A stretch of DNA of 37,498 nt from Listeria valentina (GTDB taxonomy: Bacteria; Bacillota; Bacilli; Lactobacillales; Listeriaceae): contig NZ_JAATJW010000023.1 of assembly GCF_011800755.1 (NCBI RefSeq), positions 1 to 37,498 on the forward strand. The letters run 5' to 3'. The translations under genes and the position numbers were made by a program. Shown here piece after piece: positions 1 to 6,952 of this stretch (positions are counted from its first letter, which is position 1; every line of letters starts with the position of its first letter). The notes beneath the pieces were generated by a model, which saw only the letters and a list, made by a program, of their open reading frames with translations, was not told the origin of the DNA and did no database searches.

Positions 1-84
1 ACTTATTCCGTAAGGAAAAGAAATGAAACATTTAGGGAAGATCATTTATCTTTCTAAAATATATTTTACGAGGAGAGAAAAGAA

Positions 85-705
85 ATGAAATATGAATGGC
101 GAAAAGAAGAAAAAGAACTTTATCTTCCCAAGAAACAACCAGTTTTTATTGATGTTCCAAAATTTGGTTACCTGACAATTGAAGGCGAAGGAGATCCTAA
201 TGAAACGGCTTTTCAAGAGCTTGTAGCTACGCTTTATGCGGCTAGCTATACAATTCGAATGCTACCTAAAAAAGGCTTCACTCCTGATGGCTATTTTGAA
301 TATACAGTTTACCCGCTTGAAGGAGAATGGACTACGAAACAACGGGATTCGGGTCCGCTTGATAAGTCTCTCTTTGCGTATAAAATCATGATTCGACAAC
401 CTGAATTTGTTACTCAAACGTTATTTGAAGAAATCAAGCCGCTACTTGAAAAGAAGATCTCGAATGATCAGCTTCGTAAATTGAAGCTAGAAGAATTAAC
501 GGAAGGGCCTTCGATTCAAATGCTTCATCTTGGCTCTTACGACTCGGAATCCGCAAGCTTTGCCCAAATGGAGCAATTTGCAGCCGAACAAGGACTGGAA
601 CGAGTATCAAAAGATCATAAGGAGATTTACTTATCAGATCCAAGACGGACAGCGCCCGAAAATTTAAAAACAGTCCTTCGGTTTGCAGTGAAGCAAAAAC
701 TTTGA
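85..705 (+). CDS. GyrI-like small-molecule-binding domain protein
   Basis: A 206-residue protein with no signal peptide or membrane segment, so probably cytoplasmic. The pattern (FIDVPKFGYLTIEGEGDP near residue 21-38, then YTVYPLEGEW and a C-terminal ETxxRFxV-type end) resembles stand-alone GyrI-like (SOUL/GyrI superfamily) proteins of Firmicutes, which bind hydrophobic small molecules; in transcription factors the same fold is the effector-binding domain. No DNA-binding domain is present here. The ATG is preceded by GAGGAGAG about 8 nt upstream, which supports this start. Its 3' end overlaps the CtsR-type operator and -35 box of the following hsp20 gene. A specific ligand cannot be inferred. 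Family call from pattern recall, not from a search. Confidence 0.75.
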   Translation: MKYEWRKEEKELYLPKKQPVFIDVPKFGYLTIEGEGDPNETAFQELVATLYAASYTIRMLPKKGFTPDGYFEYTVYPLEGEWTTKQRDSGPLDKSLFAYKIMIRQPEFVTQTLFEEIKPLLEKKISNDQLRKLKLEELTEGPSIQMLHLGSYDSESASFAQMEQFAAEQGLERVSKDHKEIYLSDPRRTAPENLKTVLRFAVKQKL

Positions 706-717
706 CCTTTTCTGACT
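701..717 (-). promoter_or_regulatory. Putative CtsR operator of hsp20
   Basis: Read on the minus strand the site is AGTCAGA-AAA-GGTCAAA, which fits the CtsR direct heptad repeat (RGTCAAA-NAN-RGTCAAA) with one mismatch. It covers the -35 box of the hsp20 promoter, where a repressor would block RNA polymerase. CtsR is the class III heat-shock repressor of low-GC Firmicutes. Seen directly as a motif; repression is inferred. Confidence 0.65.
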
Positions 718-730
718 AAAGGAATACAAT
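702..730 (+). promoter_or_regulatory. Sigma-A promoter of hsp20
   Basis: TTGACC at 702-707 and TACAAT at 725-730 are separated by exactly 17 bp and lie just upstream of the small heat-shock gene, overlapping the stop codon of the preceding gene. The -35 box coincides with the CtsR-type operator. Confidence 0.7.
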
Positions 731-772
731 AAGACTGTAAGGTAAGAATAAGAAGGTTACGAGGAGTGATGA

Positions 773-1186
773 ATGATGATGAACTTACCACAAATGCATC
801 GCAGTGACTTCTTTGACTTATTCCCATCTGTTTTTGATGGAAACTTTAGCCTATTAAATGGAAGCCAAATGAATGTCGATATTTCGGAAACTGAGGAAAA
901 CTATCAAGTAAAAGCGGATTTACCAGGTTTTAACAAAGAAGATATCCGTGTTGATTTTGAAAATGGCCTTTTGACAATTAAAGGGCAACGTGAAAACAAA
1001 GCGGACGTGAAAGATGAAGAAGGAAACTTTATTCGTCGTGAACGTTCAAGCGGCTCTATGAGTAGAAGCTTTGCTCTTCAAAATGTCGATGCAAATGGTG
1101 TGAAAGCCGATTTTTCGGATGGTGTTTTAAACATTGTCCTTCCAAAACTGGAAAACAGCAACCATACAAAAATTGAAATTAATTAA
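773..1186 (+). CDS. Small heat-shock protein, Hsp20/alpha-crystallin family
   Basis: A 137-residue ATP-independent holdase chaperone. After a short hydrophobic N-terminal arm, the alpha-crystallin domain runs from about residue 35 to 125: the ADLPGFNKEDI stretch, ENGLLTIKG, and the GVLNIVLPK strand are typical. The C-terminal TKIEIN supplies the I-x-I motif that docks into neighbouring subunits in oligomers. Three consecutive ATG codons (773, 776, 779) follow GAGGAG at 761-766; spacing favours 773 or 776. It has its own promoter with an apparent CtsR operator and a strong terminator downstream, so it is a monocistronic heat-shock gene. Family assignment is firm; regulation is inferred from the operator. 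Confidence 0.93.
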   Translation: MMMNLPQMHRSDFFDLFPSVFDGNFSLLNGSQMNVDISETEENYQVKADLPGFNKEDIRVDFENGLLTIKGQRENKADVKDEEGNFIRRERSSGSMSRSFALQNVDANGVKADFSDGVLNIVLPKLENSNHTKIEIN

Positions 1187-1196
1187 GAAAAGCTTG

Positions 1197-1232
1197 AAAG
1201 CGGTTGGGAGAAAATCCCAACCGCTTTTTGTT
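1197..1232 (+). terminator. Terminator of hsp20
   Basis: A 13-bp stem (AAAGCGGTTGGGA / TCCCAACCGCTTT) with a 5-nt loop, running into TTTTTGTTT. Confidence 0.92.
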
Positions 1233-1305
1233 TGCGATAGACAAAAGTTTTCAGAACGGGTATCCTTAAAGGGAGGCGTATTTCTTTACGTAAAGGAGTT
1301 CGAAA

Positions 1306-2292
1306 ATGAAAGAAAAATTAGTCAGTGTGATTGTTCCTATATATAATGTAGAAAAAGATTTGATGCGCTGTGTGGATTCGATACTGAATCAAACCTATCC
1401 GCATCTTGAAATTTTATTGATTGACGATGGTTCGACGGATTCTTCTGGGGAATTGATGGATGAATTGACGGATACTCGTGTGAAAAAAATTCATCAACCA
1501 AATAGTGGTCAAGCAGGGGCAAGAAATGCTGGGCTTGATCTCGCAACGGGCGATTATATTATAATGGTAGATAGCGATGACTTTATTCGGGAAGATTTAG
1601 TTGAAATTTGTCTTACAACCGCTGAAGAAGCTCAGTCTGATCTTATTTTGTTTACGTCTTACAATGTAAATCAAGATGGGAAAAAGCAATATGTACCTCG
1701 AAAATCTGGCTACTTACTGACAGATGCAGGGAGCGTTCCTTGGAATAAGTTTTATGCGGCCAAGCTACTTCAAGATATTCGCTTTCCGCTTGGCACTTGG
1801 TATGAGGATTTGGGGATGATTCCTGCTGTTGTTTTGCGCGCAAAAAATCCTGTGAAGCTTGATGACGCGCTTTATTTTTATCAAACGGATCGCGTGGATT
1901 CCCAGTCCAATTTGAAACAAGATTTGAAGTTTTTGGAAGTGATTCCGATGCTTCAGCATGTCGAAGCAGAAATGAAGCGGCTAGGGGTTTATACTGGAAA
2001 TGAGCAGGAACTTGAATGGCTTTACATGGAACACCTCGTGTATCGCACAGTTCTTCGGAAAATCATTGAGCTTGAATCCATTAAAATGCGTAAGGAAGCT
2101 TTAACGCAGGTGAAGCAAGTCTTAAAACAAAAGTTCCCGCGTTGGAAAAAAAATGGGTACATATCTGGCGCTGGATTAACGGCGAAACTAAAAAAACTGG
2201 CCGTGTGCCTTTACCTCGCCGGATTTGTTCGGCTCGGTGATTTGGTTTGGAAAGTACCGTTTGAAAAAAGACGCCAAAAAACTGGCTTTTAA
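1306..2292 (+). CDS. Family 2 glycosyltransferase
   Basis: A 328-residue GT-A-fold glycosyltransferase. The N-terminal nucleotide-sugar domain shows SVIVPIYNVE (7-16), LLIDDGSTD (38-46) and the metal-binding VDSDD (88-92), all classic GT2 signatures. The C-terminal part is less conserved and has no predicted transmembrane helix, so the enzyme is probably a cytoplasmic or peripheral membrane protein. The start ATG follows AAAGGAG. It is followed at 11 nt by a second GT2 gene, so the two probably act in one pathway (surface polysaccharide, teichoic acid decoration or glycolipid). Donor and acceptor cannot be told from sequence. Confidence 0.88.
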   Translation: MKEKLVSVIVPIYNVEKDLMRCVDSILNQTYPHLEILLIDDGSTDSSGELMDELTDTRVKKIHQPNSGQAGARNAGLDLATGDYIIMVDSDDFIREDLVEICLTTAEEAQSDLILFTSYNVNQDGKKQYVPRKSGYLLTDAGSVPWNKFYAAKLLQDIRFPLGTWYEDLGMIPAVVLRAKNPVKLDDALYFYQTDRVDSQSNLKQDLKFLEVIPMLQHVEAEMKRLGVYTGNEQELEWLYMEHLVYRTVLRKIIELESIKMRKEALTQVKQVLKQKFPRWKKNGYISGAGLTAKLKKLAVCLYLAGFVRLGDLVWKVPFEKRRQKTGF

Positions 2293-2302
2293 GGAGAAAA
2301 AC

Positions 2303-3322
2303 ATGAAAGTAAGTGTGATTATCCCCGCTTACAATGTGAGCGAATATATTGAAGCTTGTATTGATTCTGTGATGAATCAGTCTTACCCAGATCTTGAAGT
2401 AATTGTGATAGAGGACGGTTCAACAGATGATACGGGGGAAAAATTAAAGCAGCTACAACAAACGTATCCTACTCTTCAAGTGATCAGTAAGGAAAATAGT
2501 GGTTTATCTGCTGCAAGAAATGATGGTGTGAAGCGGGCGACGGGCACTTATCTTGCGTTTGTCGATAGCGACGATGTGATTGACAGAACGATGTATGAAC
2601 GCATGGTGAAAAGCCTAGAGCAAGTAGACGCGGAAATCGTCACGATCGGAGTTAGCCGACTTCGCGGCGAGGATGTGTATCCTTCTGTTCTACATGAGCG
2701 TTTTATGCAAGAAACCAAGCTAGGAACGAATTTGCGCGAAACGAACGAGTTGCTTTATGATACGACGAGCTGGAACAAATTGTTCAAACGGAGCTTTTGG
2801 GATGAAAATCAATTTGCCTTTCCGGTAGGGAAGACTTTTGAAGATATTCCAGTTGTGATTCCAGCCTATCTAAAAGCTGAACGTGTCAATTTACTCGCAT
2901 CCATAGGGTACTACTGGCGCTCGAGAGAAACTTCAGGATCGATTACCCAGCAGCGCAATAATATTCGGATGGTCAAAGACCGGTTAGATGCTTTACGAGT
3001 TTGCGACAAGGCATTTAAGGGTGTCACAGATGCTAAATTGATTCAAGCAAAAAAAGATAAGTTTCTTGCGATTGATTTATTTTCGATGATCGAATGGCTT
3101 TTTCTTGCGCCAAAAGCAGATTACGAGGCGATTAGAGGTTTGGTTGCAAGCTACATGGAGCAAGCGGATATGAAATCGAATTTAGCAAGGCTGCCGAAAA
3201 GGAAGCGCAAAATGTTTGAAGCGTTACTTTTGGACCGGCAAAGTGCTTTCAAATGGCAAGGGCGTCTCTACTTCTTGCAAAAAGCTTTTGGAAAGATTTC
3301 GGTCGCTTCAAAAAACAAGTGA
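2303..3322 (+). CDS. Family 2 glycosyltransferase
   Basis: A 339-residue GT2 enzyme related to its upstream neighbour. Motifs: KVSVIIPAYNVSEYI (2-16), VIEDGSTDD (35-43) and FVDSDD (86-91). The start ATG at 2303 is chosen because AAGGAG lies 7 nt upstream and MKVSVIIPAYN is the normal start of this family; the frame is open a further 26 codons upstream but that region overlaps the previous gene and has no better signal. The pair 1306-2292 and 2303-3322 reads as a two-gene operon. No lipid-anchor or membrane helices are evident. Substrate unknown; exopolysaccharide, teichoic acid or glycolipid modification are all possible. Confidence 0.88.
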   Translation: MKVSVIIPAYNVSEYIEACIDSVMNQSYPDLEVIVIEDGSTDDTGEKLKQLQQTYPTLQVISKENSGLSAARNDGVKRATGTYLAFVDSDDVIDRTMYERMVKSLEQVDAEIVTIGVSRLRGEDVYPSVLHERFMQETKLGTNLRETNELLYDTTSWNKLFKRSFWDENQFAFPVGKTFEDIPVVIPAYLKAERVNLLASIGYYWRSRETSGSITQQRNNIRMVKDRLDALRVCDKAFKGVTDAKLIQAKKDKFLAIDLFSMIEWLFLAPKADYEAIRGLVASYMEQADMKSNLARLPKRKRKMFEALLLDRQSAFKWQGRLYFLQKAFGKISVASKNK

Positions 3323-3323
3323 A

Positions 3324-3352
3324 TTGACAAAAGAATTAGTTGTAACTATAAT
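3324..3352 (+). promoter_or_regulatory. Consensus sigma-A promoter of the Rrf2 gene
   Basis: TTGACA at 3324-3329 and TATAAT at 3347-3352 with a 17-bp spacer: a perfect-consensus promoter, starting just after the glycosyltransferase stop codon. Such a strong promoter suits a gene held down by its own repressor. Confidence 0.9.
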
Positions 3353-3360
3353 AGTTACAA
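3340..3360. promoter_or_regulatory. Rrf2 operator 1 (autoregulation)
   Basis: A perfect 21-bp inverted repeat with 10-bp arms and a single central base, core TGTAAC-N7-GTTACA, lying across the -10 box of the Rrf2 promoter. The same core with the same N7 spacing recurs upstream of the next gene, which supports a specific operator. Confidence 0.8.
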
Positions 3361-3372
3361 AGAGGTGATGGC

Positions 3373-3795
3373 ATGGCTATTTCAACGCGATTTAGCGTCG
3401 CGGTTCATCTTTTAACGTTGGTTGATCAAAGTCGCGGCGAACAAATGACCTCTGAGGATATCGCGGGCAGTGTCGGAACAAATCCAGTGGTGATCCGGCG
3501 CATCATGAGTCTGTTAAAGAAAGCCGGACTGCTTCATTCAAGTCCTGGTACTAGCGCAACTTATTTGACGCGTAGTCCCGAAGAGATTTCACTTTATGAA
3601 GTGTATAGAGCGGTAGAAGGGGAAAAGCAGTTGTTTGATATGCATAAAAACCCCAATCCGAATTGTTTTGTTGGCGCTCATATTCAAGAAGCGCTTGATA
3701 ATGCTTTTTTGACAGCGCAGCGAAAGATGGAAGCGGAATTAAAACAAGTAAGTCTCAATGACATTCGTGTGAGTATGGAAAGCAAGGTAAATTAA
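3373..3795 (+). CDS. Rrf2-family transcriptional regulator (YwnA-like)
   Basis: A 140-residue winged-helix repressor. STRFSVAVHLLTLV at 4-17, SVGTNPVVIRRIMSLLKKAGLL at about 33-54 (helix-turn-helix and wing entry) and YEVYRAVEG at 75-83 are Rrf2 hallmarks. It lacks the three-cysteine Fe-S cluster of IscR/NsrR; the only cysteine is C98, so a thiol or other ligand rather than a cluster would be the signal. The start ATG follows GAGGTG. Palindromes in its own promoter and upstream of the adjacent NAD(P)-binding gene suggest it represses both. The pairing resembles YwnA/YwnB of Bacillus subtilis. An 11-bp hairpin overlaps its stop codon but lacks a U-tract. Confidence 0.9.
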   Translation: MAISTRFSVAVHLLTLVDQSRGEQMTSEDIAGSVGTNPVVIRRIMSLLKKAGLLHSSPGTSATYLTRSPEEISLYEVYRAVEGEKQLFDMHKNPNPNCFVGAHIQEALDNAFLTAQRKMEAELKQVSLNDIRVSMESKVN

Positions 3796-3825
3796 AAGTT
3801 TACCTTGCTATAAAAAACATTCAAT

Positions 3826-3844
3826 TGTAACTGTTTTGGTTACA
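3826..3844. promoter_or_regulatory. Rrf2 operator 2
   Basis: TGTAAC-N7-GTTACA, identical in half-sites and spacing to operator 1, located 18 bp before the start codon of the NAD(P)-binding protein. Likely co-regulation by the Rrf2 protein. Confidence 0.7.
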
Positions 3845-3862
3845 TATAAGGAGGAAAAAATC

Positions 3863-4498
3863 ATGAAAGTAGCAATTATTGCAGCAGCAGGGAAAGCCGG
3901 TCATTTGATTTTAGAGGAAGCTGTTAAGCGGGGCATGGAAGTGACTGCGATTGTTCATCATAAGGAAAAGATAACGAATCCGAATGTGAAAGTGCTTGAA
4001 AAGGATTTATTTGATTTAACGTTTGAAGACTTGCAAGGACAAGATGTTGTTGTTGATGCGTTTAATGCACCTCAAGGAAAGGAAGAGCTTCACCAAAGTT
4101 CGCTTGCTCATTTGATCGATCTTTTAAAAGGGCATGAAGAAATTCGGTTGATGGTTGTTGGGGGAGCCGGTAGTTTATATGTGGATCCTGAAAAAACAAC
4201 ACGACTTATGGATACGAAAGATTTTCCAGAAGCCTTCCTTCCAACGGCTTCCAATATGGGAAAAGCTTTTGATGAACTGAAAGCGACAACGAATTTGAAC
4301 TGGACGTATATTAGTCCATCTGCTTTCTTTAATCCTGATGGAGCTGCAACAGGAAGCTATCAAGTGGGCGCAGATAACTTGCTCACGAATGCCAAAGGTG
4401 AAAGCGAAATTAGTTTTGCGGATTACGCACTTGGCTTTGTGGACGAAATGGAAAAGGGTGAACACCGGCGCGAACGCATTACGCTTGCATCGAAATAG
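3863..4498 (+). CDS. NAD(P)-binding atypical SDR protein (YwnB-like)
   Basis: A 211-residue Rossmann-fold protein of the NmrA/atypical short-chain dehydrogenase type. MKVAIIAAAGKAGHLI gives the N-terminal nucleotide-binding loop, a variant of GxxGxxG, followed by VKVLEKDLFDL and VVVDAFNAP, and LMVVGGAGSLY near residue 96-106. No YxxxK catalytic pair is obvious, so a sensor or reductase role is open. The start at 3863 is chosen because AAGGAGG lies 8 nt upstream; the frame extends to 3836 but this falls within the operator. Probably a stress-inducible quinone or NADPH-linked function under the upstream Rrf2 repressor; substrate unknown. Confidence 0.85.
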   Translation: MKVAIIAAAGKAGHLILEEAVKRGMEVTAIVHHKEKITNPNVKVLEKDLFDLTFEDLQGQDVVVDAFNAPQGKEELHQSSLAHLIDLLKGHEEIRLMVVGGAGSLYVDPEKTTRLMDTKDFPEAFLPTASNMGKAFDELKATTNLNWTYISPSAFFNPDGAATGSYQVGADNLLTNAKGESEISFADYALGFVDEMEKGEHRRERITLASK

Positions 4499-4506
4499 TA
4501 GAAAAG

Positions 4507-4533
4507 CTTCTCGCTAGTGCGAGGAGTTTTTTT
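4507..4533 (+). terminator. Terminator of the Rrf2/NAD(P) unit
   Basis: CTTCTCGC / GCGAGGAG stem (one G-T pair) with a 4-nt loop, followed by seven T. Confidence 0.88.
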
Positions 4534-4545
4534 ACGGGAAAGAAA

Positions 4546-4586
4546 GTCTTAAGTTTTCTAAAAGAATCTTAAAATCAGTCTTAAGA
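4546..4586 (+). repeat. Threefold TCTTAA(G/A) motif upstream of the glucosaminidase
   Basis: GTCTTAAG at 4546-4553, ATCTTAAA at 4566-4573 and GTCTTAAG at 4579-4586, spaced 20 and 13 bp. The cluster lies 65-105 bp before the autolysin start and could be a response-regulator binding array. Binding protein unknown. Confidence 0.4.
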
Positions 4587-4650
4587 TGGCTTGATTTCTC
4601 TCATTTTTTCGCGTATTGTTTAGCTAAAAGAAACAGGAGGAGATGCTTTT

Positions 4651-5505
4651 TTGAGAAAGTGGACGAAAAAGAAGAAGCGACGAATTTACTTTTTGACGGG
4701 CATTTTTGCATCGGTTGTTCTTCTGTTCGTTTTGGCTGGGATGCTCCGAAATGCGTATTTAGAGTTTACGGCACCATCTCCTGCTTATGACAACGAAAAA
4801 CAGCATTTCATTAGCAAACTTGTTCCACACGCGCAACAAATTCAAAAGGAACACAACATTTTGACGAGCGTGACGCTTGCTCAGGCGATTTTAGAATCAA
4901 ACTGGGGAAAAAGTGAACTAGCACTAAAAGCAAATAATTTATTTGGGGTAAAAGGCTCAGCGGGAGCTCCGTTAATTAATATGACGACAAAGGAGTTTCA
5001 AGATGGGAAATGGATCGAGATCAAGGCGAATTTCCGAAAATATGCAAGTTTTGATGAATCCCTTGATGACCATGCTAATCTCTTTTTGAATGGGACTTCT
5101 TGGTCGAAAAATAAATACCGCGCCGTGATTGATGCGGCAGATTATAAAACAGCTGCCAAAGCCATCATGGATGCAGGATATGCGACGGATCCAACTTATG
5201 CTTCGAAACTTACGGCACTGATTGAGGATTATGACTTAACTAGTTACGATCAGGTCGGGGCTAAAGTCATTCGAAACCAACTAGCTGGCTATAAGGCTAA
5301 GGTTAAAAAAGACGCAGAAGGGATCGTTTATGGGATGCCTTATGGACTGCCTGGTGCGACTAAGAATGAAGACCTCGCTTTTTATGCAAGAGATACTTTA
5401 GATGTCTTACGCGTGGCAGATACAACCAATGGAAAATGGGTTCAATTTGCTGTAGATGGGAAGACAGCAGGTTGGATTAAAGCCGATTTAATTCAACGAA
5501 AATAA
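4651..5505 (+). CDS. GH73 glucosaminidase with GW/SH3-like module, membrane-anchored
   Basis: A 284-residue cell-wall hydrolase expected to cleave the N-acetylglucosaminyl linkage of peptidoglycan. A lysine/arginine-rich N-terminus and a hydrophobic helix at about 13-33 make a signal anchor. The GH73 domain spans about 50-200, with the catalytic glutamate in AILESNWG (E82). The C-terminal 80 residues form one SH3-like module ending in AGWIKADLI (G274-W275), the GW dipeptide of Listeria surface proteins that bind teichoic acids. Translation starts at TTG 4651: AGGAGG lies at 4635-4640 and the nearby ATG at 4643 is out of frame. It resembles the lmo1215/lmo1216 pair of L. monocytogenes and has a paralogue immediately downstream. 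Confidence 0.9.
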   Translation: MRKWTKKKKRRIYFLTGIFASVVLLFVLAGMLRNAYLEFTAPSPAYDNEKQHFISKLVPHAQQIQKEHNILTSVTLAQAILESNWGKSELALKANNLFGVKGSAGAPLINMTTKEFQDGKWIEIKANFRKYASFDESLDDHANLFLNGTSWSKNKYRAVIDAADYKTAAKAIMDAGYATDPTYASKLTALIEDYDLTSYDQVGAKVIRNQLAGYKAKVKKDAEGIVYGMPYGLPGATKNEDLAFYARDTLDVLRVADTTNGKWVQFAVDGKTAGWIKADLIQRK

Positions 5506-5512
5506 CCAAAAT

Positions 5513-5590
5513 GGATCGAAATCAACACTTTTTAGTTGTCTTATTGATAGTTCATTAGACCTAATAAAGTGCGTTTCGATCCTTTTTTTT
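5513..5590 (+). terminator. Long bulged hairpin terminator
   Basis: GGATCGAAA (5513-5521) pairs with TTTCGATCC (5574-5582); the stem continues inward with CACTTT/AAAGTG, TTAG/CTAA and GTCT/AGAC, giving a ~70-nt rod with small bulges, then eight T. A normal terminator role is expected, but the extended stem is longer than needed. Confidence 0.85.
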
Positions 5591-5777
5591 GTTTTTTTTC
5601 GTTTTGGGCAACCTTGGCAAGCGAATGGTTTTTACTGTTTTGTCATTTTTGTAACCTAAAAGAAATATATATTACATAGAAGTTTTGTTAGAATGAAATG
5701 GTTGCTAAGAAAGAACACATGTTTTTATATCCGAATGGCTATAAAAATTTATTCAAAAAAGGATGTGCAAACTCATT

Positions 5778-6824
5778 ATGTTTTCAATTGCTAAGAAGCA
5801 CTTGCTTAGAATAGGGCTCGTCAGCCTATCGTTTTCGATGATTGCTCTTCCTATGCAAGCAAAGGCGGATGTTTCATCTGCTCTGTTAACTTCCGCGCAA
5901 CAAACTTTCATTAATGAAATTGCGCCACATGCAAAAAGAGTTCAAAAAGAACATGGGATTTTAGCTAGCATTACGATTTCTCAAGCGATCTTAGAATCGA
6001 ACTGGGGAAAGAGTCAGCTTGCTGTGAGAGGGAAAAATTTATTTGGCATTAAAGGAGCCTTCCGAGGGAGTTCCATTTACTTGCCTACTAAAGAACACAA
6101 CGGTGCTGTCTACGTTGGGACAAAAGCTGCTTTTAAAGCATACCCATCATGGTATGAGTCGCTGAATGACCACGCGCTTTTATTTGCTAAGGGTCCAAGC
6201 TGGAATAAAAAACTATATGAATGCTTGCTCGGAGAAACGAATTTTCGTTTAGCAGCAAAAGCGCTAGCCGGAACAGGCTACTCATCTGATCCGACATACG
6301 CATCGAAGTTAATTGAAGTGATTGAAAAATTTGGGTTAGCGGCTTACGACAATCAAGATTTTACGTTTGATCAAATGCCATCTGTGACTCAAACTTATGC
6401 AGTTGGCAAAATGAAAGAGCAGCGGGTCTTAAATATTTGGAGTTCGCCAAATGCGCATAAAGCGAAACTTGTCGCTAGTTTTTCAAATGATTTCGATCCT
6501 AAAATTGAAATTTTAAGTGAAGCCAAAATAGATAGCAATAAAATCTGGTACCAAATTGAGATTGGTTCTCAAGGAGGCTGGGTGAATAGTGATGCCATTG
6601 AGTTGGTTTATACGACTTCTGGCAAAACACCATTTAAAAATCAAAGTGTCGGACTCGCAAGCGCTGGTAGTACTTGGCATAAAGGGTTGACAGGTCAAAA
6701 TGGATTCCGCCAAGTTGCTTCAAATAGCGAAGCGCAAAGTGAAGAGGCTAAGATTTTTAAGAAGTTTTCGGTGGTGAGCACTATCACGTTAATGAACCCG
6801 ACAAATTTACAATTGAGTATGTAA
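5778..6824 (+). CDS. Secreted GH73 glucosaminidase with GW/SH3-like module
   Basis: A 348-residue paralogue of the upstream enzyme. A signal peptide with hydrophobic core at about 8-26 and cleavage after AKA (30) predicts secretion. The GH73 domain occupies about 38-190 with catalytic E73 in AILESNWG; an SH3-like module ending GGWVNSDAIELV follows. The last ~70 residues look unlike a GW module. The start is placed at 5778 because GGATGTG ends about 10 nt upstream; an in-frame ATG at 5763 overlaps that signal. The -1 frame opens after 6760 and runs with ordinary codon use to TAA at 6857, so the C-terminus may be frameshifted. A TGTTAGAAT extended -10 at 5686-5694 is a candidate promoter. The tandem arrangement implies ancestral duplication. 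Confidence 0.88.
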   Translation: MFSIAKKHLLRIGLVSLSFSMIALPMQAKADVSSALLTSAQQTFINEIAPHAKRVQKEHGILASITISQAILESNWGKSQLAVRGKNLFGIKGAFRGSSIYLPTKEHNGAVYVGTKAAFKAYPSWYESLNDHALLFAKGPSWNKKLYECLLGETNFRLAAKALAGTGYSSDPTYASKLIEVIEKFGLAAYDNQDFTFDQMPSVTQTYAVGKMKEQRVLNIWSSPNAHKAKLVASFSNDFDPKIEILSEAKIDSNKIWYQIEIGSQGGWVNSDAIELVYTTSGKTPFKNQSVGLASAGSTWHKGLTGQNGFRQVASNSEAQSEEAKIFKKFSVVSTITLMNPTNLQLSM

Positions 6825-6833
6825 TCAACAATA

Positions 6834-6877
6834 AACCGAAAATTCAGGCGCTTATTTAAACTTGAATTTTCGGTTTT
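6834..6877 (+). terminator. Terminator after the second glucosaminidase
   Basis: AACCGAAAATTCA pairs with TGAATTTTCGGTT around a ~17-nt loop, followed by TTAG. The dyad is strong; the U-tract is short. Confidence 0.75.
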
Positions 6878-6952
6878 AGTGCATTCTAGCAAGCTTTATG
6901 CCTTTTTTCTGTTATAATAAAAAACATGAACGAAGGGAAAGGATGTGCTAGT

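Noticed and set aside
1255-1275. GGGTAT before the first glycosyltransferase as a sigma-B -10 box
   Set aside because: The only GTTT upstream is either 7 or about 24 bp away; neither fits the 12-15 bp spacing of sigma-B promoters.
2225-2302. Longer N-terminus for the second glycosyltransferase
   Set aside because: It overlaps the preceding gene and lacks a ribosome site; AAGGAG just before 2303 and the family's normal start decide for the shorter form.
3781-3809. Hairpin AGCAAGGTAAA/TTTACCTTGCT at the end of the Rrf2 gene as a terminator
   Set aside because: Strong 11-bp stem but no U-tract on either strand; more likely an mRNA 3' structure or chance pairing.
5650-5676. TGTAAC...ATTACA upstream of the second glucosaminidase as a third Rrf2 operator or a WalR box
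   Set aside because: The spacing is 15 rather than 7, and the halves are inverted rather than the direct repeat required for WalR.
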